A DNA stretch of 64,000 nt from Bacteroidota bacterium (GCA_016715505.1 JADJZY010000005.1:62001-126000); one strand, 5' to 3'; shown: positions 19,991-31,100, counted from the first letter of the stretch. Numbers and translations are program-made. Notes: generated by a model not told the origin, from the sequence alone.

Positions 19991-21507
19991 ATGCGCCTTC
20001 ATCTGCTTTTACTTCTGATTTGGTTCGGTGGTTCTTCTAAATTTTTATCGGGACAAATTCCTTCCCCGGTTCTTGAATGGACTTTTAACCAGGGCAACTA
20101 TGCAGAGAGCAAAGGACGCATCGAAGCAAAACCCGTTGGTGTAAAATTGGTGCGCGATCGTTTTGGAAATAAGGAATCTGCCCTCTATCTCGAAGGTTCA
20201 GCTCATAGTTATCTCAACCTTGGCACCTCTCAACTACTCAAACCTTCAAGTGGTAGTATTTCCTTATGGGTGAATATGGAACGCAAAGTATTTGCAGGCC
20301 GCGGCTATGAGAGTAATGTAATCCTGCTCACAAAAAATGCACCTGTCGACGATTTTTGTGATGCGTACACTTTTATCTATGATTTTAGAACGGAACGGAT
20401 TGGAATTTTTACCTCCAAAGATTCAACCGAACAAGCCGGTGTCAATTCAATAGAGGCCTTAAAAATGAATGAATGGCATCATTATGTTTTTCCTTTGATC
20501 GGGAATCCATTTCATTTTTTATAGACGGAGTTTGTCAGGGGACAGCCGTGAAAAATTTTGATATCCAATATTATGCTCCAGACTCTGTCATCGTTGGTTA
20601 TTCGGCCAGTCAGAAGAATCATCGTTTTATGCGTGGAATGGTTGATGATATACGTTATTATCACCGTGTACTCAATCAGGATGATATCCGGGAACTTTTT
20701 GAAGAACCCGATCCCAATCGCTGGCATAGTTGGATTGAAAAAATTTTAAAACTTTTGGGAGTCCTGATGGGAATTGTACTCATTTCCTTTTTGTTGGTAT
20801 ATCGCCGAAGAGCAGCTTTGAAAGTAGCCGAACAAAAACTAAACCTCGAATACAAATTTCATGAAATGGAAATTCGCACCTTAAAAGCACAAATGAATCC
20901 CCATTTCATTTTTAACTCACTCAACTCCATTCAACAACTGATTCTACAAAACGACAATGAAGCTGCACAAAAATATTTATCCAAATTTTCCAAACTGATC
21001 AGACGTTTGCTCGAAAGCAATCATCATGATAACCTTTCCTTGCGCGATGAGTTGGATCTCTTGAACCGGTATTTGGATATTGAATCGTTGCGTTTTGGAA
21101 ATAGCTTCAGTTATGATGTATCCCTAGTAGGAATCTCTCATCCCGAAGATATTTTTATTCCTCATCTGCTTGTTCAATCTTTTGTAGAAAATGCAATTTG
21201 GCATGGCTTGTTGCCCAAACAAGGGGAAAAGCGACTGCAAGTTTCTTTTCATAGGTTAGACGAGGAACGGATTCGTTGTGTCGTCGAGGACAATGGAATC
21301 GGGCGCGAACGTAGCGGTCAGAGAGAACAAACATTCAAAAAGAAAAGTTTGGCCCTGAGTTATGTACGTACACGACTTGAATTGCTCAGCCACACCCTGC
21401 ATCGGAATTGTTTTGTGGAAATTCATGATCTGAAAAACGCGCAAAATGAAGCTCTCGGTACCCGGGTTGAGGTCATCATTCCCCGATTGAGTGCATTGAA
21501 TGAATAA
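19991..21507 (+). CDS. LamG-domain sensor histidine kinase of the LytS/YehU type (one suspected frameshift)
   Basis: Signal peptide (MRLHLLLLLIWFGGSSKFLSGQ), then a periplasmic LamG/concanavalin-like domain of about 190 residues (VLEWTFNQGNYAESKG, SISLWVNMERK, MNEWHHYVF, FFIDGVCQGTAV, MVDDIRYYHRVL). One TM helix follows (ILKLLGVLMGIVLISFLLVY), then a coiled linker and a His_kinase domain (LKAQMNPHFIFNSLNSIQQLI) with N box SFVENAIWHGL and G box VEDNGIGRER. The frame breaks near 20495, where one T is missing in TTTTTCC. Restored, it reads HHYVFSFDRESISFFIDG. It probably senses a glycan or envelope signal and phosphorylates the regulator encoded next. Confidence 0.88.
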
Positions 21508-21552
21508 GGGTATTTTGATTTGGATAAAACAAGTTGTATTTTGGCATGAACC

Positions 21553-22271
21553 ATGTTAAGAGCCATAATCATAGACGATGAAGATGCCGGTATTCAAACG
21601 CTTCGTTTACTGACTGAGCGCTATTCCAGCGGAATTAAAATTATTGGTTCCAGTACCGATCCCTTGAGGGTATCCAAATGGTGGATGATTTTCGGCCGGA
21701 TATTCTTTTTCTGGATATCAGTATGCCAGTCATGAATGGTTTTGAACTGTTGGATCGTTTAAGTTTTAAGGACTTTCGTTTGGTATTTACCACTGCACAT
21801 GAAGAATTTGCCATCAAAGCCATTAAGTTGAAGGCTTTTGATTATTTGTTGAAACCCATTGATGTGGATGATTTTAAAAATTGTATGTCCCTCTTACAAG
21901 AGCCGCAGAAACCATCTGTGAATTTGCCAGTGGAAGTTCAACAAACCATTTTGGAGTTGCCGGTCAGAGATGGGATTATTTTTTTAAAACAACGAGAAAT
22001 TATTCGGCTCGAAGCCTCAGGTAGTTATACCCAGTTCTTTATGGAGGATGGAGAAAAGTATATTGTATCCAAATCGCTCAAGGAGTACGAGCAATACCTT
22101 GATGCCCATTTATTCTATCGCTGCCATCATTCTCATATCATCAATCTGGCTAGGGTGGTGCGTTTTATCAACCATCAGGGTTTGTTTGTAAGAATGAGTG
22201 ATGGAAGTCAGGTTGATATTGCTCGAAAAAATAAAGACATCTTCCTGGAGCGTTTGAAGTCATTTTCCTGA
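21553..22271 (+). CDS. LytTR-family response regulator (one suspected frameshift)
   Basis: Receiver domain MLRAIIIDDEDAGIQTLRLL with the phospho-acceptor Asp in DILFLDISMPVMNGFE and the conserved Lys in DYLLKPID. It is followed by a LytTR DNA-binding domain (IIFLKQREIIRLEASGSYTQFFMEDGEKYIVSKSLKEYE ... FYRCHHSHIINLARV). The frame breaks near 21666, where one G seems lost in TTGAGGG. Restored, it reads DPLEGIQMVDDFRPDILF. It lies 45 bases after the LamG-kinase and forms a two-component system with it. The likely target is the large surface-protein gene 123 bases downstream, by position only. Confidence 0.88.
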
Positions 22272-22394
22272 CAAACTACCAATTTGAACCCTGATAGTAT
22301 CAATTTAGGGACGCGCTTTATCAATTCAATCATTTGAAGATATTCGGATTGTGATATCTTGAGAAAACATTGTTCACCTTAATACTCATCGCTT

Positions 22395-25300
22395 ATGAAA
22401 CGTAAACTTTTATCAATTCTCTTGATGCTACCTTTTGCTGCATTTGCACAGCTGACCATCAACCAGGCACCTACCGGCGGACCCTTGCCACCTGCAGCAC
22501 CAACTGCAACACAAGCTTCGTTGGCTTGGTATAGAGGGGGGAATTTAGGTGCACCTGGTTTTGAAAATATCTTTGGTACCTTTTGGAACAGTGAAGTGCA
22601 TCACTATACCAATGGGTTACGTCGGTTTACCACTTCCACGAATAATGGGCTTTCCAATACCGGTTTTAGTACGCCGGTATGGACTGGAGATGGCATCAGT
22701 ATTGCGAATCATATCAACTCGGCATCATTCGCATCGATCGATTTATTTACCAGTACCTCTAACCAAACCTTCTTAAGAATGGGGCAAGCTTTTCTGACTC
22801 AAACGACAAATAACAGAGTAGAGCAAATTGCTAATTTTCAAGGTTTTTGGTACAATGCTACTGGAGTAGGTATTTCAGGTTCTCCCGGTACCGCACAATA
22901 CAAATGGGCCATAACAGGAACTGAACGCGGTCGATTAGGAAGTAATGGTAAATGGCGTTTTGGTACCACAGCAGCCAATGCCAATAACCGGGTAGAGATT
23001 ACATCTGGAGCCGGGGACCCATACTGGCCAGCCAATGCAAGTGGTTTGCGTTTCACAAATTTACAGGCCAGTTCACCAACGGTTCCTGTGGGTACCAATG
23101 GCGTAAATAATGCCAAAGTACTGACTGTGGATAATAATGGAGATGTGGTGCTCACCAACGCTTTTGGAGGGCCTTTTAATGCGAATAATGGTCTTCAAAT
23201 CACTTCAAATACCGTACAACTCGGAGGTGACTGTAACAATCCGGTGCAGGTTGCAAATGCCGTTTTACTCTCTAATCGAAAGATCCCTATGAAAGGGTTT
23301 TGGTGTTTGATCAATTGACTCCATTCAATACGGCACCAATTTCTGGCCGAGTCGGATTTGGAGATTTTCCAATTTGTACGGCGCCGGGCAATCTGGTTGA
23401 AATTACAAAAACACAAGCGGCGAATGGCGTTCCATCCGGAATAAGTGGCTTGCGCCTGGGCGATTTAAGGGCCGGAGCAGGAGCGAATCCACCGAATGGA
23501 CAAGCATTAAGTGTCAACGCGAATGGAGATGTGATTCTGGTGCAGACAGCATTAGGTGGTGGTAATACGACCATTTGTAATACAATACCTATCAATAATG
23601 TGACAAAGAATGTTGGTGGAAACACAATCTGTGAAACCAATATTACCGATTTGAACCCGATTGGCTTTGTTGGTATCAATAATATAGTCCCTAACGATGC
23701 CTTAGATGTAAATCTACTACCCGGGAGCACCAGTGGTGATATTGACATCAATAATTCAACAAGCCGATACGAGATCAATGACAATCCTGTGCTTTGGCAT
23801 AAAGGGAATATCAATGATTTATTCTTAGGAGTTGGTGCAGCCCAGAATAGTTCAGTGAGTAATAACAATACTATAGTGGGACATGATGCAAGTAGCCAAC
23901 AACTGAATATCGGATTTAATCATACCATATTAGGCGCTGAAGCAGGATACAATCATGCTTTTGGACATGACTATACTTTTGTTGGTTATCGTTCGGGATG
24001 GGGGCATCCGGGTTTTTTATACACCAATACTTTTCTCGGAGCTTACTCGGGAGAAATGGAAACCGGTGCCGAAAATACCTATCTCGGATGGAGTGCCGGT
24101 CAGAATCCATCCGGAGGACAAAGTATGCATAATACGTTTGTCGGTCATAGAAGTGGCGCGAATATTAACACCGGTAGTTCAAATACCTTTTTGGGATATC
24201 ATAGTGGGCTGAACAATACAGTTGGTCATTCAAATGTCATGTTAGGAGATTTTGCGGATTTAGGTTTTAATAATTTAAACAATGCCATTGCATTGGGTTC
24301 TTTTGCCAATGTCATGAACTCAAACCATATGATACTTGGAAATAATACGGTGAATGTAGGTATAGGCTTAAGTGGCGATCTTTCAGGTCCGCAAACTAAA
24401 TTAGAAATTGACGCCGGTTTATTGGGCACTGCAGCAGGAGGTACTGCGAATCCTGGTGCAAGTGGTTTTGCGTTTTCGTGATTTAACAGCACTTTCTATT
24501 CCTCAACCAAATCCGGGTGCCGGAGTTTTATCATTGAGCCCACTGGGCGATGTGATATACGTGCCTGGTGCCGGTGCTGGGAATACCACTATTTGTAACA
24601 CAATACCTGTCAATAATGTAACCAAAAACATAGGGGGTAACATTATTTGTGAAACCAATATAACCGATTTGAATCCAATTGGGTTTGTTGGAATAAACAA
24701 TATCAATCCCAATGATGCGCTGGATGTGAACAATCTTCCGGGAAGTACAGGAGATATAGATATCAATAATCCTTTTAACAGATACGAAATTAATGATGAT
24801 CCAATACTTTGGCATAAGGGTGTAATTGACAATTTATTTATTGGGGTAGGTGCTGGCCAACTCACTCCAACTGGCCCAAGTGGAAACGATAATGTAGTAA
24901 TCGGTCACGACGCATATAGCAATATGCCGATGGCCGCTGCAAATATTAAGAATGTAATTATTGGAGCCCATGCTGCTGACAACTTCTCATTTGGTGGTGT
25001 AAATGATGTTGTATATATCGGTTACAAAGCCGGAGCAAGTGCCGATGGTCTGAATAATACTTTTGTGGGTTGTCAAGCCGGTATGAACAATGCGCCGGGA
25101 GCAGATGAGAATGTATTTATAGGTTGGCATACCGGAATGAATAGCAGCGGGGTTCATAACACATTTATGGGAAACTTAAGTGGAATGAACAATTTTGGCA
25201 GCAATAACACTTTTATTGGCATCGGTAGCGGAATGAACGCCAACGGGTTTAGTCATAGTTCCCTTGGTGCTGGCTCAGGCCCTGGTGTTGCCGGCATTAA

Positions 25301-27048
25301 TAACACGACAGCCCTGGGAGAAAACGCAACCACAATGGTAAGTAACTCAGTTATTTTGGGCGATAATGCATGTAATACAGGAATTGGACTAAGTGCGAAT
25401 CCTACTGGTCCACTCAATAAACTAGAAATTAATACGACTCCAGGCTCACCCTATTTTGGCTCTCCAAATGGGAGTAGTGGCCTCAAGTTTAGAAACATGA
25501 ATTCAGGAAATACACCAATAGCAAATCCTGGTAATGGGGTACTTGGGCTCGATGGACTAGGGAATGTCATTTATGTAAATGCAGCAGCAGGAGGGGGTGG
25601 CGGTATAGGTAACTATTGTAATGGGGCTCCAAATCCACTCATCGGTCATTACGAGGTGCCGATGAATAATTTTCGATACTACTTTCCTGGTCAAGGTGTA
25701 ATTAATACGGCACAACAAGAAAACATCGTATCTGTGGGATATAACTGTAATCAAATACCACCTGCACATTTTAGTGTATTGGAAGCACAAACAGGAGGCC
25801 CCACGGTTCAAACCTATGCCGGACATTTTAAAAACGACAATCAAAGTCAGGTAGGCTTAATTACATAACCGGAGGTGTTTATGGCGAAGCAAAAGGATTA
25901 GAACTTGGTTTGCCTATGGCCAATCCTGCAGTAAATGCTGGTGGAGTTTTTGAAGGATTTGGCACCCGTGCATCTATCGGTGTATTTGGAAGAATGAGTA
26001 ATGTGTCACTTCCTTATCCCGGCACAATAGGTGCTCCGAATGCTCGATATGCCATCGGTGGTGCCTTCATGTCGGATGATATGACAACAAATCCATGGGG
26101 GCCTGTTGCTAATATTGGTGCTTACGGCCATGCCTCTAACTCCTTAGTGATGAGTGCAGGGTGTACGCTCATACCACACTTAACACGGCAGGTATGGGTT
26201 TTAACTACGGCATATATACAAACTCGCCGGTAGGCCCTGGTAATTTAGCTTTATATGCTGATGGTGATGTATTCATCAATGGTACGGGTACGATTTCTCC
26301 GAGTCCATGGATTGTATCAGATGCTCGATTCAAAAAAGATGTAGTAGGTATTCAAAATGCGATGGAAATGTTGAAAAAATTTCGACCTACACAGTATCAC
26401 CACAAATCAAAAAATTCATGGGGTATGAACTTCGATGATAGATTGTCTTATGGATTTATCGCTCAGGAGGTGGAAAAAAATTTTCCTGAATTAGTGAAGG
26501 AGCAACGGAAGCCTTTAACCAAAGATGAAAAAGGAAATATACTAACGGAAGAAATAACTTTTAAAGCGGTAAACTATACTGCGATAGTGCCAATGCTTGT
26601 AAAAGGCGTACAAGAGCAACAAGCCGAAATTGAATCACAATCTTCAGCATTAAATACCTTGAAAACGGAATTGGAAAATCAGAAAAAATTGAATCAGGAA
26701 TTACTCGATCGAATGGGCAAACTCGAGCAATTGTTGTTACAAAATGCTGCACCGAATGTTCGTCAGGAAGTAAGTATCGGCAATCCCGCTTCTATTGTAT
26801 TGAATCAGAATGTTCCCAATCCTTTTGCCGAAAAAACTTTGATATCGTATGTGATTCCGAGAGAGGCCAAAACAGCACAAATCCATTTTTTGAATAACCA
26901 GGGCGCCAGCATCAAAGTGGTGGAACTGACCGAAAGAGGAAAGGGTGAATTGTTGGTTTATGCCGAAGATTTAAGTACAGGTATTTATACCTATACACTG
27001 GTTGTGGATGGAAAGGTGATGGATAGTAAAAAAATGCTCAAACAATAA
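22395..27048 (+). CDS. Giant repetitive surface protein with Peptidase_S74 chaperone domain and T9SS type A tail (four suspected frameshifts)
   Basis: Signal peptide MKRKLLSILLMLPFAAFAQ, then about 1,300 residues of repetitive beta-rich sequence. This includes short turns such as NTFLGYHSGLNNT and NVMLGDFADL, typical of beta-roll or trimeric fibre stalks. A Peptidase_S74 intramolecular chaperone domain starts at SDARFKKDV (Ser codon 26317-26319) and contains YGFIAQEVEKNFPELV. A coiled coil follows (QQAEIESQSSALNTLKTELE), then a T9SS type A domain (NQNVPNPFAEKTLISYVIP ... SGIYTYTL-like). Reading-frame changes fall near 23295, 24466, 25864 and 26160, and each restores a continuous protein of about 1,550 residues. 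Related to phage-tail-fibre-like adhesins common in this phylum. Confidence 0.85.
23564..24850 (+). repeat. Two diverged copies of an internal ~270-bp module inside the S74 protein
   Basis: 23564-23840 and 24582-24850 encode nearly the same peptide (NTTICNTIP(I/V)NNVTKN, ICETNITDLNPIGFVGINNI, DALDVN.LPGS, DIDINN, RYEIND.P.LWHKG). The spacing is about 1,018 bp. The differences lie mainly at third codon positions. Confidence 0.85.
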
Positions 27049-27063
27049 TTCTTCATCAAATCT

Positions 27064-27098
27064 ATAAAAAAAGCCGGCCATTGAATGACCGGCTTTTT
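27064..27098. terminator. Bidirectional terminator
   Basis: AAAAAAGCCGG and CCGGCTTTTT flank a partly paired loop (CCATTGAATGA). It lies between the ends of the convergent S74 protein gene and the Bax-inhibitor-1 gene. Confidence 0.85.
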
Positions 27099-27114
27099 GA
27101 TTGAATAAGTTGGA

Positions 27115-27861
27115 TTAATTTTTACGACCAAACACGCGCAGTAAACTCAGGAAGAGATTGATAAAATCAAGGTATAAACTAAATGCACCCATGATAGCTA
27201 ACTTGCGGGTATCAGCAATTTCCAAAGCATCCCCATTGGCATCAATACCACGGGCAATATTTTTTAATTTCTGAACATCATAGGCGGTTAATCCAGTAAA
27301 TACTAAAACACCTACAACCCCAATAATATAGCTGATGGTTTCACTACCCATGAAGAAGTTGACCAGGCTGACCACAATCATACCAATCAATCCCATCATC
27401 ATCAATCGGCCGAAAGAGGTGAGGTCTTTATCAGTAGTATAACCCAGTACGGCCATGATGCCGAACATCAATGCAGCAGCAATAAAGCAACTCAGCACTG
27501 AACCAGGCGTATAAATCATTAAGATAAAACTGAAACTGATGCCGTTGATGAGGGCGTAGGTCACAAACAACACGGATAATACCGGTAAGGAAAGTTTATG
27601 GTAACCGAAAGACATCAGCAAAGCAAATCCTAATGGAGCAAACATCACGATTTTTCCAATCAGGCTTAATCCGGTAGTATCGATTAACACATTCAGTAAA
27701 TCCGGAGATGAAATAAATACGAAGGCCGAAAGGGCAGAAATGGCCAGGGCCGCGAACATCCAAATAAATACATTGGCGATAAAATGTTTACTCGCCGGTA
27801 TTTCGGTCAGGATATTGCTATCAATGCTGGTTTCACGATAATTGTTTTGTTCTAATTCCAT
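27115..27861 (-). CDS. Bax inhibitor-1/YccA family membrane protein
   Basis: A 248-residue inner-membrane protein with seven predicted helices, among them FIWMFAALAISALSAFVF, IGKIVMFAPLGFALLMSFGY and PVLSVLFVTYALINGISFSFIL. The family's conserved blocks are present: MFGIMAVLGYTTDKDLTSFGRLMMMGLIGMI, VFTGLTAYDVQKLKNIA, and the C-terminal LAIMGAFSLYLDFINLFLSLLRVFG. Members act as calcium-leak or stress-related channels, and the role in this organism is unknown. It follows the M20 dipeptidase gene by about 20 bases on the same strand. Confidence 0.93.
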   Translation of the reverse strand: MELEQNNYRETSIDSNILTEIPASKHFIANVFIWMFAALAISALSAFVFISSPDLLNVLIDTTGLSLIGKIVMFAPLGFALLMSFGYHKLSLPVLSVLFVTYALINGISFSFILMIYTPGSVLSCFIAAALMFGIMAVLGYTTDKDLTSFGRLMMMGLIGMIVVSLVNFFMGSETISYIIGVVGVLVFTGLTAYDVQKLKNIARGIDANGDALEIADTRKLAIMGAFSLYLDFINLFLSLLRVFGRKN

Positions 27862-27882
27862 GTTTATTTTTTTTTAAAGGTA

Positions 27883-29256
27883 TTATGCTTTACTCAATGC
27901 AGCAAAATTTTGATGAAAGTGCGGAATGGTTTCAATGCCTTTGAAGAAGTTCGCGACATCATATTTTTCGTTGGGTGAATGGATATTATCATTGTCTAAA
28001 CCAAAACCCATCAATACGGTTTTGAGTCCCAATACTTTTTCAAATAAGGCAATAATAGGAATACTGCCACCACCCCTGGTTGGGATTGGTTTTTTGCCGA
28101 AAGTTTGTTCAATAGCTTTTTCGGCTGCTTGATAGGCAATGGAATCTGTAGGAGTTACCACAGGCTCGCCACCATGATGTTCCGTTACCTTCACTTGAAC
28201 ACTATCAGGAGCAAGGGATTGGAAATGTGCTGTGAATAATTGGGCGATTTCATGACTGCTTTGATGGGGAACCAAACGCATCGAAATTTTTGCGTATGCT
28301 TTGGATGGCAAAACGGTTTTCGCGCCTTCGCCGATATAACCACCCCAGATGCCATTTAATTCCAATGTTGGACGAACGCCTGTTCTTTCCAGGGCCGTGT
28401 ACCCTTTTTCGCCCCAATCTGCTTTCACCCCTAATTCATTTTTATACTCATCCAAATCAAACGGAGCTTTGTTCAGGGCTTCGCGTTCCGCTCCGTTGAG
28501 TTCAAGCACTTTGTCGTAAAAGCCTTTCACTGTGATATGGTTGTTCTCATCATGCAAAGAGGCAATCATTTGACAAAGAATGGTAATTGGATTGGCTACT
28601 GCACCACCATACACGCCAGAGTGTAAATCGCGGTTTGGTCCGGTAACTTCTACTTCCATATACGCTAATCCGCGAAGGCCGGTTTCGATGCTTGGATGTT
28701 CCATGCTAATCATTGAAGTATCACTCACCAGAACAATATCTGCTTTGAGACGATCCTTATTGGCTTCCAAAAAACTACCCAGATTTGTACTTCCCACTTC
28801 TTCTTCACCTTCAATAATAAATTTGAGATTACAAGGCAGGGTATTTGTTTTATGCATCAGTTCGAGGGCTTTTACGTGCATAAACATTTGACCTTTATCA
28901 TCACAGGCTCCTCTGGCATAAATTTTACCATCGCGGATTTGTGGATCAAAAGGGCCGGTAGTCCATAAATCGAGCGGGTCAGGTGGTTGTACGTCGTAAT
29001 GCCCGTATGTCAATACGGTTGGCAAAGCCGGATCAATGATTTTTTCGGCGTATACAATGGGGTGCCCTGCGGTTGGACAAACTTCAGCCAGATCACAACC
29101 GGCAGAAAGGAGGGCTTGTTGAACGGATTCGGCACAACGAGCGGTATCGGCTTGATGGGCTGAATTGGCACTCACTGATGGAATCCGAAGCAGGTCCATA
29201 AGTTCGTCGAGAAAACGTTGTTGATGTTGTTGTTGATAGTCATTCCAAACTTGCAT
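27883..29256 (-). CDS. M20-family metallo-dipeptidase
   Basis: Cytosolic zinc dipeptidase of the M20/ArgE-DapE-CPG2 group, 457 residues. Metal-binding motifs are YGHYDVQPPDP (first His/Asp), ARGACDDKGQ (bridging Asp) and EGEEEVGSTN (catalytic Glu and metal ligand), with DLHSGVYGG in the dimerisation domain and a late His ligand in NIHSPNEKYD. Order and length fit the CNDP-like dipeptidase subgroup. It is probably cotranscribed with the Bax-inhibitor-1 gene downstream. No signal peptide is seen. Confidence 0.93.
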   Translation of the reverse strand: MQVWNDYQQQHQQRFLDELMDLLRIPSVSANSAHQADTARCAESVQQALLSAGCDLAEVCPTAGHPIVYAEKIIDPALPTVLTYGHYDVQPPDPLDLWTTGPFDPQIRDGKIYARGACDDKGQMFMHVKALELMHKTNTLPCNLKFIIEGEEEVGSTNLGSFLEANKDRLKADIVLVSDTSMISMEHPSIETGLRGLAYMEVEVTGPNRDLHSGVYGGAVANPITILCQMIASLHDENNHITVKGFYDKVLELNGAEREALNKAPFDLDEYKNELGVKADWGEKGYTALERTGVRPTLELNGIWGGYIGEGAKTVLPSKAYAKISMRLVPHQSSHEIAQLFTAHFQSLAPDSVQVKVTEHHGGEPVVTPTDSIAYQAAEKAIEQTFGKKPIPTRGGGSIPIIALFEKVLGLKTVLMGFGLDNDNIHSPNEKYDVANFFKGIETIPHFHQNFAALSKA

Positions 29257-29346
29257 AGCGATTGAGTATTAAAGGATATTTGATAATTCCTGGAGGCCTG
29301 GCAGGCAACCTATACGTCCATCATCAGTGCGGCACAAATCGATTTT

Positions 29347-29718
29347 ATGCTGAATCGATTTTATAATCCTGAAACATTATCATCGCAATTGAATGATGAG
29401 GGGCATGATTTTTATATTTTGGAGGAAGACGGGAAATTGCAGGGATATGCGCATTGTTATCCGGAGGCGGATGCCATGAAACTGAGTAAAATATATTTTT
29501 ATACGAAGGCCAAGGGTAAGGGCTTTGGTCAGAAACTGATCATGCACTGTGAGCAGGAAGCGCTCGAAAAAGGGTATCGAAAAATGATCCTGAATGTAAA
29601 CAGGTATAATCCTGCGCAACATTTTTATTTGAAAATGGGTTATCTGATTTTAGAAGAAATGGATATCCCTTTGGATGTATATTGGTTAAATGATTACATC
29701 ATGGCGAAAGAACTTTGA
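29347..29718 (+). CDS. GNAT family N-acetyltransferase, apparently 5' incomplete
   Basis: The 123 codons from ATG 29347 contain the acetyl-CoA-binding core: KLSKIYFYTKAKGKGFGQKLI (motif A, usually R/QxxGxG/A), then CEQEALEKGYRKMILNVNRYNPAQHFYLKMGY. GNAT proteins of this type normally have about 40 residues before the MLNRFY helix. The frame upstream stays open to 29287 and reads FLEAWQATYTSIISAAQIDF, the usual substrate-side helix, but a stop precedes it and no ATG is present. Either an indel hides the true start or the gene has lost its 5' end. The divergent M20 gene begins only 90 bases away. Confidence 0.75.
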   Translation: MLNRFYNPETLSSQLNDEGHDFYILEEDGKLQGYAHCYPEADAMKLSKIYFYTKAKGKGFGQKLIMHCEQEALEKGYRKMILNVNRYNPAQHFYLKMGYLILEEMDIPLDVYWLNDYIMAKEL

Positions 29719-29882
29719 TTGTTCAGAATCGTTCGGAATGCTTAACAGCGTTGAAAGTGGTTGATGAAGGGTTGGAATGCGCTTTGCCTGTCAGGGTTCA
29801 CTTCTAAATTTTGTAAGTTTTTCGTAAAATTTTTTCTTCCGAAAAACATGTTAATTTTATCCAATAGTTTAACTTAGGTTTG

Positions 29883-30992
29883 ATGTCCAACCCCATTCAA
29901 TTTCCGGAACAATTTTTTGGGCAACTGAATCCCCCAGCATTACAGGAAACTGCCCGTCAGGTTCATGCCTTTATGCACACCTATGCCGGGGTGCAATGTC
30001 GTATGACCTATGGAATCCCATTTTATTATGCCCGCAAACGATTTGCCTATTTGAATGCTGACCGGGAAGGGCGGCTCGAACTGGCTTTTACGCATGCCCA
30101 TTTATTGCCCAATAAAAAAGGCATTATTGATTTAAGAGGACGAAAACAGGTTGGCGGTTTGTACTTGCCACTCGATGGGGAGCTGCCATGGGAGGAGATG
30201 GATGAGATTATTCAGGAAGCATTGACTTTGGACGCATCCTGGAAAAATAAAAAAGATAATTGCTGCGCTCATTGCAAGCATTTACATTTACTCTTTAAAC
30301 CGATTACAACAATGACTTTTACCTATTACGGCCATTCCTGTTTTTTACTATCTGATGGAAAAACACGTATTCTGTTTGATCCTTTTATTTCAGGGAATGA
30401 ACTCGCTCATCAAATTCATCCTGATCAAATTGAAACGGATTATATCCTGATTTCTCATGCCCATGCCGATCATATTGCCGATGCTGAGTCGATTGCTTTG
30501 CGCACAGGTGCCAAAGTGATCTGTAGTTGGGAAATTCATGAATGGTTAAATAGCAAAGGAGTGCATAATACATATCCTATGAATACCGGTGGACAAAGTG
30601 ATTTGGGTGATTTTCATGTGAGATGCACGGTAGCACAACATAGTAGCGGACTGCCTGACGGGAGTTATGGAGGTAATCCCATGGGATTTATTGTTACCAT
30701 GGGTGAAGAATCGGTTTATTACAGCGGTGATACTGCCCTCACTTTGGACATGCAACTCATACCACTTTGGGCCAAACTGAAAGCTGCTATTTTACCTGTC
30801 GGAGATCATTTTACGATGGGTGCAGATGATGTTATCCGGGCTGCAGGTTTTGTACAATGCAAGAATATCATTGGTGTGCACTTCGATACATTTGGTTTTA
30901 TTCGTATCGACCATGAACAGACCAAACAAAAATTTGAATCAGCCGGGTTGTCGCTCCGATTACCGGCTATCGGATCAGAGATTGAGCTATAG
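29883..30992 (+). CDS. DUF1801-like domain joined to a UPF0173 metallo-beta-lactamase-fold hydrolase
   Basis: Residues 1-125 are a DUF1801/YdhG-like domain (PALQETARQVHAFMHT, CRMTYGIPFYY, DLRGRKQVGGLYLPL). From M144 (codon at 30312) the sequence is a complete UPF0173 hydrolase: MTFTYYGHSCFLL, LISHAHADHIADAE (metal ligands HxHxDH), ILPVGDHFTMG and GVHFDTFG. The linker (NCCAHCKHLHLLFKP) has no domain character. A single extra A in the AAAAAA run at about 30248 would end the first protein as KNKKR followed by a stop, and would leave the hydrolase starting at its own ATG. I favour two genes joined by an indel, but a fusion is what the sequence shows. TAGGTTTG lies immediately before the first ATG. 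Confidence 0.8.
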   Translation: MSNPIQFPEQFFGQLNPPALQETARQVHAFMHTYAGVQCRMTYGIPFYYARKRFAYLNADREGRLELAFTHAHLLPNKKGIIDLRGRKQVGGLYLPLDGELPWEEMDEIIQEALTLDASWKNKKDNCCAHCKHLHLLFKPITTMTFTYYGHSCFLLSDGKTRILFDPFISGNELAHQIHPDQIETDYILISHAHADHIADAESIALRTGAKVICSWEIHEWLNSKGVHNTYPMNTGGQSDLGDFHVRCTVAQHSSGLPDGSYGGNPMGFIVTMGEESVYYSGDTALTLDMQLIPLWAKLKAAILPVGDHFTMGADDVIRAAGFVQCKNIIGVHFDTFGFIRIDHEQTKQKFESAGLSLRLPAIGSEIEL

Positions 30993-31100
30993 AGCGGAAA
31001 GTCAGTTTTGATTCTTGAAAGATTCACTATTTGGTAATCATCCGCTCATGATCCGGTAACAAGCACTTATTATCATTGGGCTTTAGAAAGCGTTCCAGAT

